This document shows, in pieces, positions 35,347-48,345 of a stretch of 64,000 nt of DNA (the first letter of the stretch is position 1; each line of letters opens with the position of its first letter). This stretch comes from Latrodectus hesperus (lineage: Eukaryota; Arthropoda; Arachnida; Araneae; Theridiidae). Both the position numbers and the translations under genes were made by a program. Where the stretch lies: positions 13,041,625-13,105,624 of the forward strand of contig CM075862.1 in NCBI GenBank assembly GCA_037975125.1. Reading direction: 5' to 3'. The notes under the pieces are model-generated. The model did no database searches and was not told the origin of the DNA. It saw only the letters and a list, made by a program, of their open reading frames with translations.

Positions 35347-35446
35347 TTCTTTGTAATGATACAAAATTAGGAATAAAGCTTTTACGCCTAAAAATATATT
35401 TGGGTTTAAAAGCTTTATGCTTAATTTTGCACAATAAAAAAGAAAT
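35347..35446. repeat. Imperfect 100-bp palindrome (long hairpin)
   Basis: The core arms ATAAAGCTTTTA (35373-35384) and TAAAAGCTTTAT (35407-35418) pair perfectly. Outward, CAAAATTA (35362-35369) pairs with TAATTTTG, and TTCTTT (35347-35352) with AAAGAA. The total arm is about 42 bp with scattered mismatches, around a loop of about 15-20 bases. It may be a miniature inverted-repeat transposon or a small-RNA precursor-like fold. No TSD is evident. Confidence 0.75.
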
Positions 35447-37199
35447 CAGAATTTCTGAAAAATAAAATTTAAAATTACTTGTTTATTAACATAATTATTA
35501 TATACTTATGTATATAAATAGCAGACTATATTTATTGATGTAAAATCGTTTTAAAATGTTTTAAAATTAGCGATTACTAGGCGATAATGCTTTACGATTT
35601 TGCGTAACATCAAATGTAATATCGATAAGCGAAACATGAATACTATAATTTAAGCAAACGATATTTATAAAACTGGAAAAAAATGCTAGGGCATGTATTA
35701 CACCATTTAAAAATGAACGTTCCTTTATTTTGAGCTATTTCTTAGTTGTGGAATTATTGTAGTGTGAAAAATGTTATTTCTATCATAATAATTTACGATT
35801 ATATTAAAATTATTTTAATTTTTATTTAGTTCCAACTTCAAGTGAATTTTATTTAAAAATCTTTTCTCCGTTTCTTTCTCTACCATCGCTTGACAGAAAG
35901 TTCCACAATAATTGCTTTGTCCTCTTAACTATTTATGTCAATATATTAATTAATGTGCAAAAAAAATTGTTTTTCTTGAATAAGTTCTTATTATAAGGAT
36001 GGAAATTTCTTCGCTGTATTTTGTTTGCATAAAATTAATTCTAATATTTTCCGATAAAAACTTTGTTAAAAATATACTTCATATTTAGGGTATTTTATTA
36101 CTCAAATTATTATTTCTGAACTCGAAAAGTATGAATAACCGAGTACATTAATTCATCTGGTGTTTGGCTTTTTTTTCTGTCTCTCCCATTGATGTATAAT
36201 CATAGTATTTTACCAATATAAGCGCGGATGCATATTTTTCTATATTTATTTGAAAATTTCAGTTTTAAATTAATTGCTAAAAAATACATATTCAGGAAAA
36301 TTGAGACCTTAAAACGTTTATGTATATATATTTTTTATCAATTTAGTTTGACTTGATAAATTTACTATTTCGATGTTCATGCACATTTTCCCCCAAACTA
36401 GTATTGGATTAAGTAATATAAATTATAAAGCAAAAATATGACATCAGTATCACTTTTCGTTTAGGGTTTTTTTTTTAATTGAGATGTATTACTCATTTGA
36501 ATGGTATGAGATAACATGGGTTTCATCCATGACTTCATTTTAAAAAAAGGTAAAGAGTGAGAAGTGGAAACTGTTTTCCCGCCGATTGAGATTTTCAGGT
36601 GGGGGCCATCAGAATGTCATGCTTTGATATGCCCGCGGGGGATGGAGCGGAGGCCATCCATCATTCGACCGTCACTGCGACAAAATGGTAATTATACCCA
36701 GAGTTCACGTAAGGAGCCTCGACTGTAACATCTCAACTCTCTTACCACCAACCTGTGCTGCCAGGTGTGTGTGCCCTTTGGTTGCAGCGCTCATCAGCAG
36801 TCCAGCCACCGTCACTCCTCGACTGGAAGAGCATCAAAAACAAACTTGGTATGTAATTCTCTTGAGGACATTTTTAAAATGGCAACTCGGAATTTGATAT
36901 GAAACAATTATTTCGGATTATCAATATTATGCATCTTGTCATTTGCTAATTAGTGTTGTGGGCAACAATTTAATATTTCAGGATGACTTAGTTGAGGCTG
37001 TTTGTCAAGTTTTTTAGAAGGACGAATTCTTTCCCATGAGTTATATCTTATAAAAAATTTATCACTGCTTGGTGTTATAGCAGCATCAGAAACACATCAA
37101 AGGTACTCGACTTCTCACTTTATGTAAAATTGAATTAGTTTGGTATTCTGTTGATCTAAATTACAATGTGTTTGAATATTTTTAAAATCACAAATAGAA
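35447..37199. other. Non-coding stretch with a CG-rich island
   Basis: The island at about 36570-36860 has GGCCATCCATCATTCG (36652-36667), CCCGCGGGG, and GGTAATTATACC with a homeodomain core. A frame at 36685-36897 is unsupported. Flanks are AT-rich and featureless. Confidence 0.45.
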
Positions 37200-37207
37200 A
37201 CTGTCTT
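37200..37207. repeat. Target-site duplication, left copy
   Basis: ACTGTCTT sits immediately outside the left end of the MITE. An identical octamer sits immediately outside the right end (37457-37464). Confidence 0.8.
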
Positions 37208-37456
37208 GGCACAGATGCCTTATAAACGCAGGATGCCAAATTCTTAGTTTGGTGATTTTTCGGTGGATTTTCTTGTTTATCTGGAAAGCTGGTTTTTATT
37301 ACGTCATAGAGATGAGAAATTATGTAGAAAATTCTATTTTGGTAACCCAAATATTTACGTCATTACGAGACATCACAGTACGTCATCTTGGCAACATTTC
37401 TTTGTCGCCAAAAAAAATTCAGAATTTGGCATTCTGGATTATGCGGTATCTGTAGC
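37208..37456 (-). mobile_element. Non-autonomous DNA transposon (MITE), copy 2, with 8-bp TSD
   Basis: The left end GGCACAGATGCC...AGGATGCCAAATTCT and the right end, read on the other strand as GCTACAGATACC...AGAATGCCAAATTCT, are inverted repeats of about 36 bp. The octamer ACTGTCTT flanks both ends. Eight-base duplications are typical of hAT and P superfamily transposition, so hAT-like is the working class. It aligns end to end, in reverse, with 5843-6101. Short frames inside translate to shared strings such as IYVIT and NSEFGILDY only because the DNA is homologous; no transposase is present. Confidence 0.88.
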
Positions 37457-37464
37457 ACTGTCTT
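37457..37464. repeat. Target-site duplication, right copy
   Basis: ACTGTCTT is identical to the left flank at 37200-37207. Confidence 0.8.
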
Positions 37465-38001
37465 AAAAATCATCAGAATTTTAAACTTTCCGGCAATGAG
37501 ATTCATTTCAGAAGTTTTCACTTATTTCTTCCTCTGTTCTGTTCCTTTTCCAGTCTTCTGACTCTATTGTTACAAATTTGTTCTATGTTTATACATTATT
37601 TTGAAATTATTCAAATGTGTTTTCAAATAAATTAGGTCTTCAAAATTATTTCACACTACCTAATATTAAAAAGTAGTCGGAACAATTTATTGCTCTGATT
37701 TCCTTAGATTAATTTAGAATAATTAAGTTATTGTTTTACGAAATCAGTGGTCGTGTATGTGCTCATTTAGAAATATTTTTACTTGATATTTTATTTTAAA
37801 TAACTTTAATTTTATGCATTTTCTTTATACTAATGTAAACAAGTATGATTCCTTTGTATACAGTTATGCTGAAGTTACAATCATATTAACCATGAATTCA
37901 TGTGAAAAAAAATGGATAAATGGATATCTCTAATTCATTTTTTAATATTAATTTTACAAAATTTTATTCAATACGTATTTATAAGTGAAACGTGCATATA
38001 G

Positions 38002-38004
<3 letters not shown>

Positions 38005-38095
<91 letters not shown>
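38005..38095. repeat. (AT)n microsatellite, about 91 bp
   Basis: An uninterrupted AT array with no recognisable element on either side. Confidence 0.95.
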
Positions 38096-38099
<4 letters not shown>

Positions 38100-40928
38100 G
38101 TAAGTTTATATTGTGTACTGCAAACATTAGTCATTTTTAATAAAATTGTATTTTACTGTTAATGTTTACGCAATGTTTGTACGATTATTCTTCGCAAAGC
38201 CATCGTAAACGCTTTGGAAGCAGGTGTCTGCTGGAGCATTAATATTACGGATGGCATGCCAGTATTGCATGTTCAATTAATGAGAACGCATCGTAAACAA
38301 AAGGCAGCCGTGAAGGTCTGAGCCATAAATCTTTAATTCCAGTTTTTCGTCCAGAATATTTTGTGTTAGTGCATGATTTTAGTTTTCCCTTAAACAGTCT
38401 ATTTTGCAATAAAGTAAGGCAGCCTAAATGGTATTGTTAAAAATGATCAGTTATCTTTAAATTTTATTCGAAAATGCAAGTCGTGATGACAGCCGGTTTT
38501 GGAGAAAAAGATGGTACTGGGGAGTGATATGCTTAAATATTATGTGTTCTTAATAATAGCTTAAATATAATGTGACTTGCGTTTTTATTTTATTTATTTA
38601 TTTTTTTTCGTTTATCTAATGTTAATCTAATAACGTGTTTTGCACTATTCATAATTGAGATTTTCTGAATTTTAATTTTTATGATGATTTGTGAAAACAT
38701 TTTTCTATATCAAATTCTATTTCAACACATATTTTATTTGCTTGTAATGTCTTGTGTTTTTTTATTTTTATTATTATGATTATTTTTATTTTTCATTGCA
38801 TTGCATTGCAAAGTGGCGAAATAAATATGTGTGATCTCTATTTTTAACTGTAGATGACTTCAAAATCTTATAATGTAGTATTCCCAGTGTCATACAATTT
38901 ATGGTTTGTTGGTAGTGGTGACTTTGTCTTTTACTTATTAGTTAAAAATATATTGAAATTATATTGAAAAAATGATTGTTTTGTTCGTGGTAAATGTATG
39001 CTAACCATAATATTTTGATTGGTTAACATTGTTTCATCATATGCACTCACTTGGTTTTATAGCTCTTTAATTTTATGTTGTGTTTTGTTACGAATGTATG
39101 TTGCTTAATCAATAAATAAAAAATAATAATCTGTGTATTTTGTAAAAAAATCTTTTCTTTACATTAAATTGTGTATCATATTTTTAATTCAAATTTTCAA
39201 ATTATAAGTTATTTTTGATTATAAGTTTGATTTTTAAGTTGGAATTATAATTTATATTCTAAATTAACGAACTGACACTGTTTTCAATTAGTTATAATGA
39301 ATTGTTTAAACAAAAAATATCGGTTTAAACTCTGAAACTGAACTCAAGAAAGACGCGTTGTATTGTAAAAATACTTAATTAAACTTTATGCAAATATTTG
39401 TGTAAGAACTTTTTAAGTAGTATTTAAATGAATTGTTTTGTTTTTCCTTGAAAATATTGTTAAGAACATAATTAAATCTAAATTTTTTCCTTTTATTATG
39501 TTCATAATTTTTAGAAATGCGGTAACTATCTTTAAAAGTATCTTCTTTTTACATTTTAATTATTAAGAATTTTTAGTGATCAGAATGAATCGGAACTTTT
39601 GAATAGTTCCATTAATTTTTCATTAATTCTACAATTAATGTAATAGTTCAAATAATAAAAAAAGAAAAATAGCAAAACTGTTTTTTTAATTTTTTTTAAT
39701 TTTGTCCTTTATTATACTCAAATTGGGTACTTGAAATTGGTGTATGTGTTGGGAAAACTGACATGGTTGCCTCTCTTTACTACTACTTTAGAGTGTTATT
39801 CAGGCTCTTTTAACTACTTTTATGCCATAATAGGTTTCTTAAATGGCTTTCATTTACTATTGTGAGTTTTTTAGAGAAGAGACTAGTTGTAATTATTATT
39901 TTTTTTAACTGAGTTTGTTACTAATGACATGTTTATACTGGATTTTAAAGTCTTCAAAGGGAATAAAAGAAGAATATGTGTATAATTACCTGAATTTGGT
40001 TTTTGTTTGTTGGGGGGGGGGAGAAAAAATTGCCATTGATTCTATTATTGTTTTCAAGAAACATTGTCTCGGTTCAACATCACATGGACACGCAATATTA
40101 GGCAATAACTCAAGGCTCTGCTTTAACTTTTTTAAATATGTAATTTAAATTTATGCTAAGCTGCTGTAACAAATTACATTTCTGAAAAGTAACAGGGATA
40201 ATAGTAATTGAAAAATGATTTTTATTAAAGAACTTTGAAGGGAATGTTTATATATATCAATTCTTTTTTATTTGGATAAAAATAATTTTTCTTTTTATAG
40301 CTTTCATTATTCTAAAATTATTCGCTATTCAAAATTATTTTAGTTCCTTAAGGAATTGTGTGTAAGAAAGAATGTCATCATATTTGAATTTGACTCATGC
40401 CTTTAAAAAGAAATGTTCGATTTATTGGAATTTTTTATGTTAAAACTTATGTTTTATAGGAGGATGATTTAATGTTGAACCTTTTATATCATATAGTTTT
40501 TATTTACACGATTTCTTGTAATGTAATAAATAAGGAATGAAATTTAATGAGTAAACGAGGAAAAGAAAGTAATTAGAGTAAAGTTGTAAAAAAAAAGACT
40601 TGCGGCTGACTTGAGGTCAATTTTATGTGTTAGAGCAGCTGCATAGAGAGCCAGCCCATCACATTATTAGGCGTGATCAGATCACGTGATCATTCCTTTC
40701 CCGCCAATCCAACCTTTACTGAAAAGCGGAGACGAAGTGATCCAAATTACGGGTCTGCATGAAGGTAGCGAATGATAATCATTCCCCGTGAACTTGGCGA
40801 ATCTGTGATTAGATGAATGCCAGCCACCATCACTTTCTCCAGGGACTTTTGTTGCAGCGCACTTTTTTTTTTTACCTTCGAAACAGATTTCCTGTGAATT
40901 ATCTGAATTTTGGTGCAATTTGTCTGCT

Positions 40929-40960
40929 TGATATTGAGTATGATATTGAGTATGATATTG
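40929..40960. repeat. 12-bp tandem repeat, about 2.7 units
   Basis: TGATATTGAGTA at 40929-40940 and 40941-40952, followed by TGATATTG. Confidence 0.9.
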
Positions 40961-41699
40961 GTAACAGGAAATATTTTGCGTACTTAATTCTATTGGCGAC
41001 TGTTCAGTGATGCAGTATTTTACAATCGTGGATTTTAGAAAATTAAATTGTAATAACAGAGAAATAAAATTTATTGAGACATATTAAATTATAGTAATTT
41101 GGGGCTGTAACAATCCATGTGATTTTTCTTAAGGTTAATTTTTAAGATTTGATTTGCCATGCTTATTTAGAGTCCTTGTTTTATGCCATCTGTTAGAAAT
41201 CGTTTTTAAGTCATGATGTTGCCATCTGTTAAGTACATAATTATATTTTCACGTTTAAATTACTTGAACAGGAGCCAAAGTGGACTGTGATCCTCCATTT
41301 TATTCCAATCTTGATTATGAACGCATAACCGTGATTAAAAAATTATGGTAAACCTTAGATACTGTGTGCGAAAAAGTAAGAGCTTCAAGACCAGTCTAAC
41401 GGCATGTTTTTGCAACCGAAATTTTATCTTGACAAGACAGAGGCAATTGCTATTGGAGTATGTACATTAACACTTTTCGTAATCAAATTTTTCTTCAATG
41501 GGGCAGTTGACTCAGGTGGCGATCTCGTCCATGGATTATCGCTTAAAATTTCAATATATTGATATACAATTTGTAGAGTATGTTAATGCATGCTTTATAA
41601 TGGTATGCGTTTGTGATTACTCAGTCAGTAGAAATCTGTTATCTGAAAGGTTTTTGTCTGAATCGCAACCTATCAACAAATGACCTTTTATAGTTGTTC

Positions 41700-41800
41700 A
41701 TTGCTGTGAAGATTATCAGGAGAAAGGACACGATTGAAGTATTGAACTGCGACCTTGATTACATCACCTCAGAGGCCACGATGACCTCAGGACTAAAGGT
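41700..41800 (-). mobile_element. Possible SINE family C head (low confidence)
   Basis: On the minus strand GTCATCGTGGCCTCTGAGGT is followed by GGTCGCAGTTCAATACTTC, which resembles a tRNA-like head with a B-box remnant (41737-41753). The rest of family C is not evident. Confidence 0.3.
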
Positions 41801-44800
41801 ATGCTCGGGCTTTGCTTTTCTGAAACACCGTTGTGCAGCTACAAGTTATATGAGTTACAAACGTAACATTATGTGAATTTTCCTCTTTTAGTATGGTTTT
41901 AAAGCAGACACCATTACTTGTAGGCCAGACAATGAACCAGAGTTGGTTCATTGTTTTGGGCAATGAAAATATAAACATGAAATCGCTCTCAATGCTTAGT
42001 ATGACATTACAGAAACACACACAAATACGAGAAATCTCGTGATATTGGATTCTTCTCGATTTATTTTTTTAAAAAATTGATTCCATTCAGTGATTCTGTT
42101 TACTGTCCATTGTTGTGTACATCCTCTTCATCTCTCTGTGCTTCTAATTCCTCTGGACTCGGGGAAGTAGTGGGGGTGGGGAGCACGAGATAGACACCTA
42201 TACATCTGGCTGTGTAATTAAGCTTTGACAGAAGAAACCTCTACTTTTGCGCGTACGTCAAGTTAAAAAGCACGTAGGAAGAATAGGTAAGAGAAAAGAA
42301 ATAAAAAAAAATAAAATTGCAAGCTGGAAAAAAAATATTAGTAAAATAGCTGGATAGAACTCAAGCGTTGAATGACAGCTTTTTGCATGAACCAGAAGGC
42401 TGTTTCTCTTTTCTACTATTTTTTTTTTTCATCTTTGCGTTGTGAGATTTTTTTTTCTTTTCTTATATTCCTGCCTCTGTTGTTATTTCTGTTTTTATTT
42501 TTCAGATATAACTATGCCGGTCTTTTTCATTTATTTATTTTTTGGAGATGGCTTAAAGCATGGTATTAAAAAAGGTCGTGAAGGGAAATGCAGTTGAATT
42601 TAGTATCGAGATTTCACCAAGCATTGAGCATGCGTGAGTTAATAACTGCGCCTATTCATCCAATTCGTTTATTTTTTTGTTAAAAATAGTATTGGCGTAG
42701 AAAAATATATAGAAGTTCTATTAATGTTTGATAATTCTGAATTTCAAGTGTTGTATCCTTTAATTTTGACCTCGCATATTCTATGATGTTTGAATTTTAA
42801 AAATATTAAAAAAAAATCAATAGGTAAAAATTCGGGTAAAATCCTAGTATACAAACGCGTTTGGTGCAGTTTTCAAAAATGTCGCTAACAGTGAAATTCA
42901 TGTGATTCATAACCATCAGCATAAGCGAACATTTCATAGTCAAAATAATTGTGAATCTCAGAATTTAATACATAAACAAACAATTCGAATCTTAATGTCG
43001 CCAAATCCATCGCGTTACGGATACTAGGATTAAGTCAAGATTCGAGGTACAGTTAATCGGATATTTAATTTAAAAAGTTGGAATATATATCTATATATTA
43101 AAAATTGAAAACTTAATTTTTGAGATAGGCTTTTTTGTAGACTGATATTAGATAATAATAATAAAAGGAACATATATTTTATGCTTCAGCGATTTCTGAT
43201 AAAGAAATTATTGTGGTCTGTAGCGATTTCATGCATGGTTTACGTTTGTAAATTAGACGTGCCTGGAATGTCTTTCCTAAAGGCTCTTGGAACTTAAAAA
43301 AAGAATCGTTTTTATATCAAGTATGTGAAATATAAATAATATTGTTGATATGTACATGAACACATTGGCGATATTTTTATTGGCAATGAAATAGTATATT
43401 GTGCTTCAATGGAAAAATTGCATGTAAAATCGCCATATTTTTAAAATTTTTCTATTACGGTTTTACTTTTTCACATTCTACGGTAAAATTAGCGAAATAA
43501 TTCTATTTTTAACTTTCATTATGATGTAAGAGATGAAAATATTATAACAGGCCACATTTTTTACGAAATAGTCGTATATTTTGCAAACAAAATATAGTTC
43601 TAGAAATATTCAGACTGGGCTTCGAATGCTTCTCTATGATTATAATTCTTAGGAAAGTTGTTAATTAGTTTCAGTTCCTTTTAAGTTTAGACCTGGAAGT
43701 GTATCCTCGCTCATCTCAACGTATGACAGAACGAAGGTATGCTTAGAATATCTTAAACTTGTTGCGAGGGTGGTCCAACTCCAAAAGTGCTAAAAGTTGG
43801 AAAGTGTAACATTATTTGACCGTGTGCACATTCTTGTACACATAGTTGGGAACATCTTTTGAGAATCGAGGAATTACGTGTTTCCCTTTCATGGCTCATT
43901 AACATGAAAATTCGATTTTTCAGCGAAAACTGCGGCTGCAAGTGGAAGGCGTCACTCTCGCCACATGATGACAAAAGATTTATTCCTTCACCAACTCTCC
44001 CTTACGAGAAGCCCACAACGTCGTGACACGGACCCTACACGCGTTGTTATTGAAATCTTTGGGGGAGAGAAAACTTTTCACCAACGTTTCCGTGACTGGG
44101 TGTTGAAGTGTTGAGTCTTGACATTCGCAAATTAAATCCTGGCGCATCCACCTCTTGGGCAACCCGAAGACAACTGGGCACGCAACGCGGAACAGACCTC
44201 CACCAAGAGGATGCTGTTGAAAATTTCGACAGGTTTTAAAATGTTTCCACACTGCACAAACGCAATCTTAAAATCTTCCTAACTGCTCCGGGTGGTGATG
44301 CCATTTCGTTGCAACGTGACTCTTTAACTTCGGAATTCCTCGGCCTTTCATATTGTCAGTCGGAATCTCTGGAGGCTAATTAACCACTGTGTTAACATTT
44401 CATAAAATAATGGGGAAACATTTCTTACTTTGGCAGAGATGTCGTATAATCCTTTTGGCGTATTTGAATTTTTTTTGTAATTAAAAATATGCCGCAAAAA
44501 CGACATAATTAATCTTTCTAAGCTATAATGTAACAGTTATGTAGAATTGTAATTCGTTAATTAAATTTGATGAATAATAGAAAAATATAAGAGAATAAAA
44601 TTGTTAATTATAATTTTTTTAACTAAAAAAATCTCACTTAAAATATTTTCACAAGAATTTTATGGTAAATGATTACTTAAAACAATGTTCGGCATTGGCT
44701 CTAGAGGAATATAAACTAGGATAATAAAAATTAAATGTAAATTATTATTAATATTCTGAATCTTTTTTATGTAATAATTCTAAATCGCCAGAGTAAGGCA

Positions 44801-47800
44801 ATATCGGCCAAAGAAACTAACCAAATTCAAAAATACGCCACAATTATTATACGTCATTTGTGCACTTACTTTAAGTGCATCTGTAATCTTTCTCGTGCGT
44901 TATCGGCCATCAAACTTACTTGCTAACTAAACTAACTTCAAAAACTTTTGTGTATTATATTTTGAGAGATAGGTGCACCAAGTAGAAGATCATGCCTCTT
45001 TTGTGAAAGCAAATTATTAATGTGGCATTTATTCTTAAAACTAATAGCAGAATTTTCGACTCTTTTTCTCTCCAAATTGAAGTCAATACAGAAGTAAAAA
45101 TTTTTTTCTGCTAAGAAATGAAATCATAAAATTTGTGTAATATCTTCATTTTTTCTATAAAATATTAGTGCTTGTATTAAATCTCGCCAATCAAATTGCC
45201 ATCGGATTGTTTCAGATTGTTCCTCAATGCTTATTTAATGAAAATTGAAGCATAAGATGGAACATAACAATTATAAAAAATTGTGGTACAGTTTGTTTGC
45301 AAAAATGATTGAACATAAAGGCATTTTAAATTCATCATTTTAGTAGGAAAAAATTTTAAATGGAGACCCAAAATCGATAATTGCCCCAATAATAAATGAA
45401 TCTGGATGCAGTCAAAATGGCAATATTGAAATCCTCCATTTAATCGCATTCACTTTTGCAGTAAGTCGGTACGAAACGGTTTATTAAAGTAACCATTCAT
45501 TATTCGGTACATGGTTTTCCATTGTTGGCGATAAATCGTGTTATTGGTTGGCATTTTTTTCGTAATGAGTGGAATTTTACACGTGTACCAGAGTATTATA
45601 TTTAAGCTTACTCAATCAAATTCAATCTCTTTTTTTATTTGTACAAAGATCGAACGTGTAAATGCTCTAAATGGATGCAAGAATGCACGCTACCCATTTC
45701 AAAGTTAAACCTTTTTAATAAATCGTTTCCATCGTAATTCTTAATGAACTTTTTTTCTGTCTATTGTTTCGAAAGTTTTTTAATATCCTTAATGACTCTT
45801 GTGTTTCGTGAGAAGAGGCTGGATTCTTAATTCGTTCCGTTATCACAGACATCGGCACGCAAAGTGTGGATGGAATGATACCGTATATCCATTACCATTC
45901 GTGATCTTCCTTTTTACCACAGACGCAATCGGAGAAATGTGTACGGCTCTTTACCTATTTCTTCACGCGGCAGAGAAGACGAAGAGCGAAGAAAAAAAAA
46001 TTAAATTAAATCTTGGGGGGCTGTCACGCTGCCTGTCACGGCAGGAGGCAACGAAAAATGAAGAGAGAGCTGCAAGAACGTGATTCTTCTTCAACGGAAG
46101 AGCACGATCACGTGACAAGAGATTGGCGTCGTCAGTTCACCCCATTTTTGGTTCTGATTTTTGAGAAGAGGGGGTAGGGGTGGGCAGAGAGATCTGAAAG
46201 TCCGACTCTATCACGTCACATTTCAATCAATTACAGCAAGGTGTCCCCCGTTTTTTTTTATTATTATTTTAATCCTTTCTACCAAAACAGAATATTTTGT
46301 TGTCTTGCCACTTTTTGTTATGGCACAAGTGTCTCCTGTGTTCCGATTGGTGATAGGTTAACGCTCTGCAGTGGTTATTCGTGGATTGAATCTTTGAACT
46401 GTGATGGAAAACAGATTGTTGTCAGTTGTAGAAATAACCCGATTTCTACCCATCTGCTTGTGGCGCAAGGTGTCTGAAAAACAATCTAATTGTTCTTCAG
46501 GCTTGTGATTTTGCAGTAGCACGAATGATTTAGTGCAGATGTATTATTTCCACGAAGGTATGACTTATTAGGGTAAAAAGTAAGTTGGTTTTTTATTCAT
46601 TAAATATTCAAACTTTCTATAATGTTTCCCAACTTGTGCGTGTGTGTCATTTTATTTTAAAATTTTAATCTTGAATCAGATTGTTGTTATTGTCCGAATA
46701 ATTTGCTATAATGTGAATTATATTTTGTCTTCTAAATTGTTATCAAACAGTAGCTTACGGTTATATATCGGTTTCTATTTCCCAACAACCTGTTTCTAAT
46801 AATATGATTGATATTTTAAAATTATTGGCTTATTAAGGCACTTATTTTGTTCACAATAGAAATACTGGATAAAAATAGTTTTTATTTCCAGGTAAAACTG
46901 ATTATTGTGCTCTTTCACTACCATAAAATGGCGAATCAATATCGTGAATTCATGCTAATAAAGTTAGTAGTCTTCTACAAGGCTTTGAATCATCTGATGT
47001 TTTTGGCCAATAGTTATAAGTTAGACCGATTTTCTCCTCCCTTTTTGTTTGTTGCGAGCATTATTTGCACTGTTTTCTTAATAGCTCTGTGACTATGACT
47101 TTGAGAAACTTTAGCTGGTGAGGACACAAGTAGATTAGCTGCAGATGCTTGATTGCATTTTTCCTTTTTAGGATCTTCTATCACATTTTCACCATTCATT
47201 CTTCGTATTCTAGTATAATACTCATTTTTATATGCTAGAGGCTTGACTGTTTTCTTGATTCACTGCTTGCTAGTTAACATTTTTTCCCAGGTAAATATAG
47301 TGCTTAATTACGTTATTGAGTCACTTTGAATTCGGTTTCCTTGGAAAATGCAGTTTCTTTGGAAGATCAGAAGTTGTGTTATATAAAGTAATTTTTTTCT
47401 TTTTGTTTTAAATTTCGGACTATCATTTTGGAATTGATAGAGCTTTTTCAGTCTCTCCTTCACTTCTTGCGGATATTTTTCTCTATTTGCGTTTTTCTAT
47501 TGTTTTTTTTTTCCACGTTTTTTTCTTTTTTTTTTCCCACCAGTGTACCTAAAGCGACAACTTAACCTTTTCTGAGAACGAAAGGTTTGGAAGCGGAAAT
47601 GTGTGCTCGGGCGCAAGGTACACGGAAATCCACTCCCGTTTTTGTGACAAACAGCTCCCTCGGTCCCCCACCCCACGATTACCTTTAATGAAAGTTGATG
47701 GCCGAAGTACATTTCTGTAGCCACCATCCCTTCCACCCACGCTTGCATTTCGGGCCTTTTTGGGGAAGCAGCATTTTCCTGGGTCTGTCTACCACCTTTC

Positions 47801-48256
47801 TCGCTCCTTTTTTTTTTATTTATTTTCTTTATCTCACTTTATTGCTCATGGATCCTTTTCTCGTGCAAAAACGTGTTGTTCATCTGATTATCCGAAAACT
47901 GACACGCTTTTGTTTTCGTGTGCTAAAAATGATGACTGGTTGTCAAGGCCTGTACTTGAGAATTTTAGTTTTGGGTGATGATGTTGGAACTAATATTCAG
48001 CTCCTTTGTTGGAGTACCGTGTCTGAAAGGCAAATCAAAAAGCAGCTCCTTTTTCTTGTACAAATGAAATTTGTTCATTGGGATTATGGATTGGGATTGC
48101 TTGTAGCTGTTGTTTTCCCTCTTAATATGTGAACAATACTGAATTATTGTTGAGGAGACTCTGATGCAGAGAAATTTTTTTTCTGTAGAATTTAGTAGAG
48201 AATAATCTAAAATATTATATGAGAGGTGTTGCTGGTAATAAATAAACATAGTTATT
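41801..48256. other. Non-coding stretch with three GC-richer patches
   Basis: A hairpin with an 11-bp perfect stem lies at 41929-41954. GC-richer patches lie at 43690-44400, 45800-46250 and 47570-47790. Frames of up to 145 codons (47695-48132) show no domain and are not supported. An 8-bp hairpin TGCACTTA/TAAGTGCA lies at 44861-44879. A possible faint family A head lies near 46340-46410. Confidence 0.45.
41929..41954. repeat. Perfect 11-bp hairpin
   Basis: ACAATGAACCA and TGGTTCATTGT are exact reverse complements around GAGT. Weaker pairing extends a further four positions. Confidence 0.8.
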
Positions 48257-48345
48257 GAGAATCCTTAAATTGTAGGTCTTGGTATCATTAGTTCTCTTGC
48301 GCAAAAAATGACTGTTGAGAAATGAACAATTTAAATCAAACTATT
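48257..48345 (+). mobile_element. SINE family A, 3' fragment (copy 10)
   Basis: GAGAATCCTTAAATTGTAGG, then TCTTGGTATCATTAG and CAAAAAATGACTGTTGAG match the 3' half of family A. The tRNA head is absent, so this is a 5'-truncated or decayed copy. Confidence 0.7.

Larger units (their letters stand above)
37465..41699. other. Long AT-rich non-coding stretch, no gene seen
   Basis: It contains a (AT)n array (38005-38095) and a mixed-composition patch at 38190-38340 with ATTAATATTACGG and CAATTAATGAG, which has homeodomain-like cores. There is also a 12-bp tandem repeat (40929-40960), a small GC-richer patch at 40640-40860, and a GCCATCT pair at 41184 and 41221. Frames do not exceed 78 codons. Confidence 0.5.

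Noticed and set aside
37263..37466. Protein-level similarity between frames at 5764-5997 and 37263-37466
   Set aside because: The shared strings (IYVIT, NSEFGILDY) come from two DNA copies of the same MITE; the frames are short and carry no transposase features.
46340..46415. Another SINE A copy
   Set aside because: The order GGTTAACGCTCTGCAGTGG to GTGGATTGAATC is suggestive, but too many positions differ to call it.
47695..48132. 145-codon plus-strand frame
   Set aside because: The composition is what CT/AT-rich DNA gives. No start context, domain, signal or repeat-family match was found.
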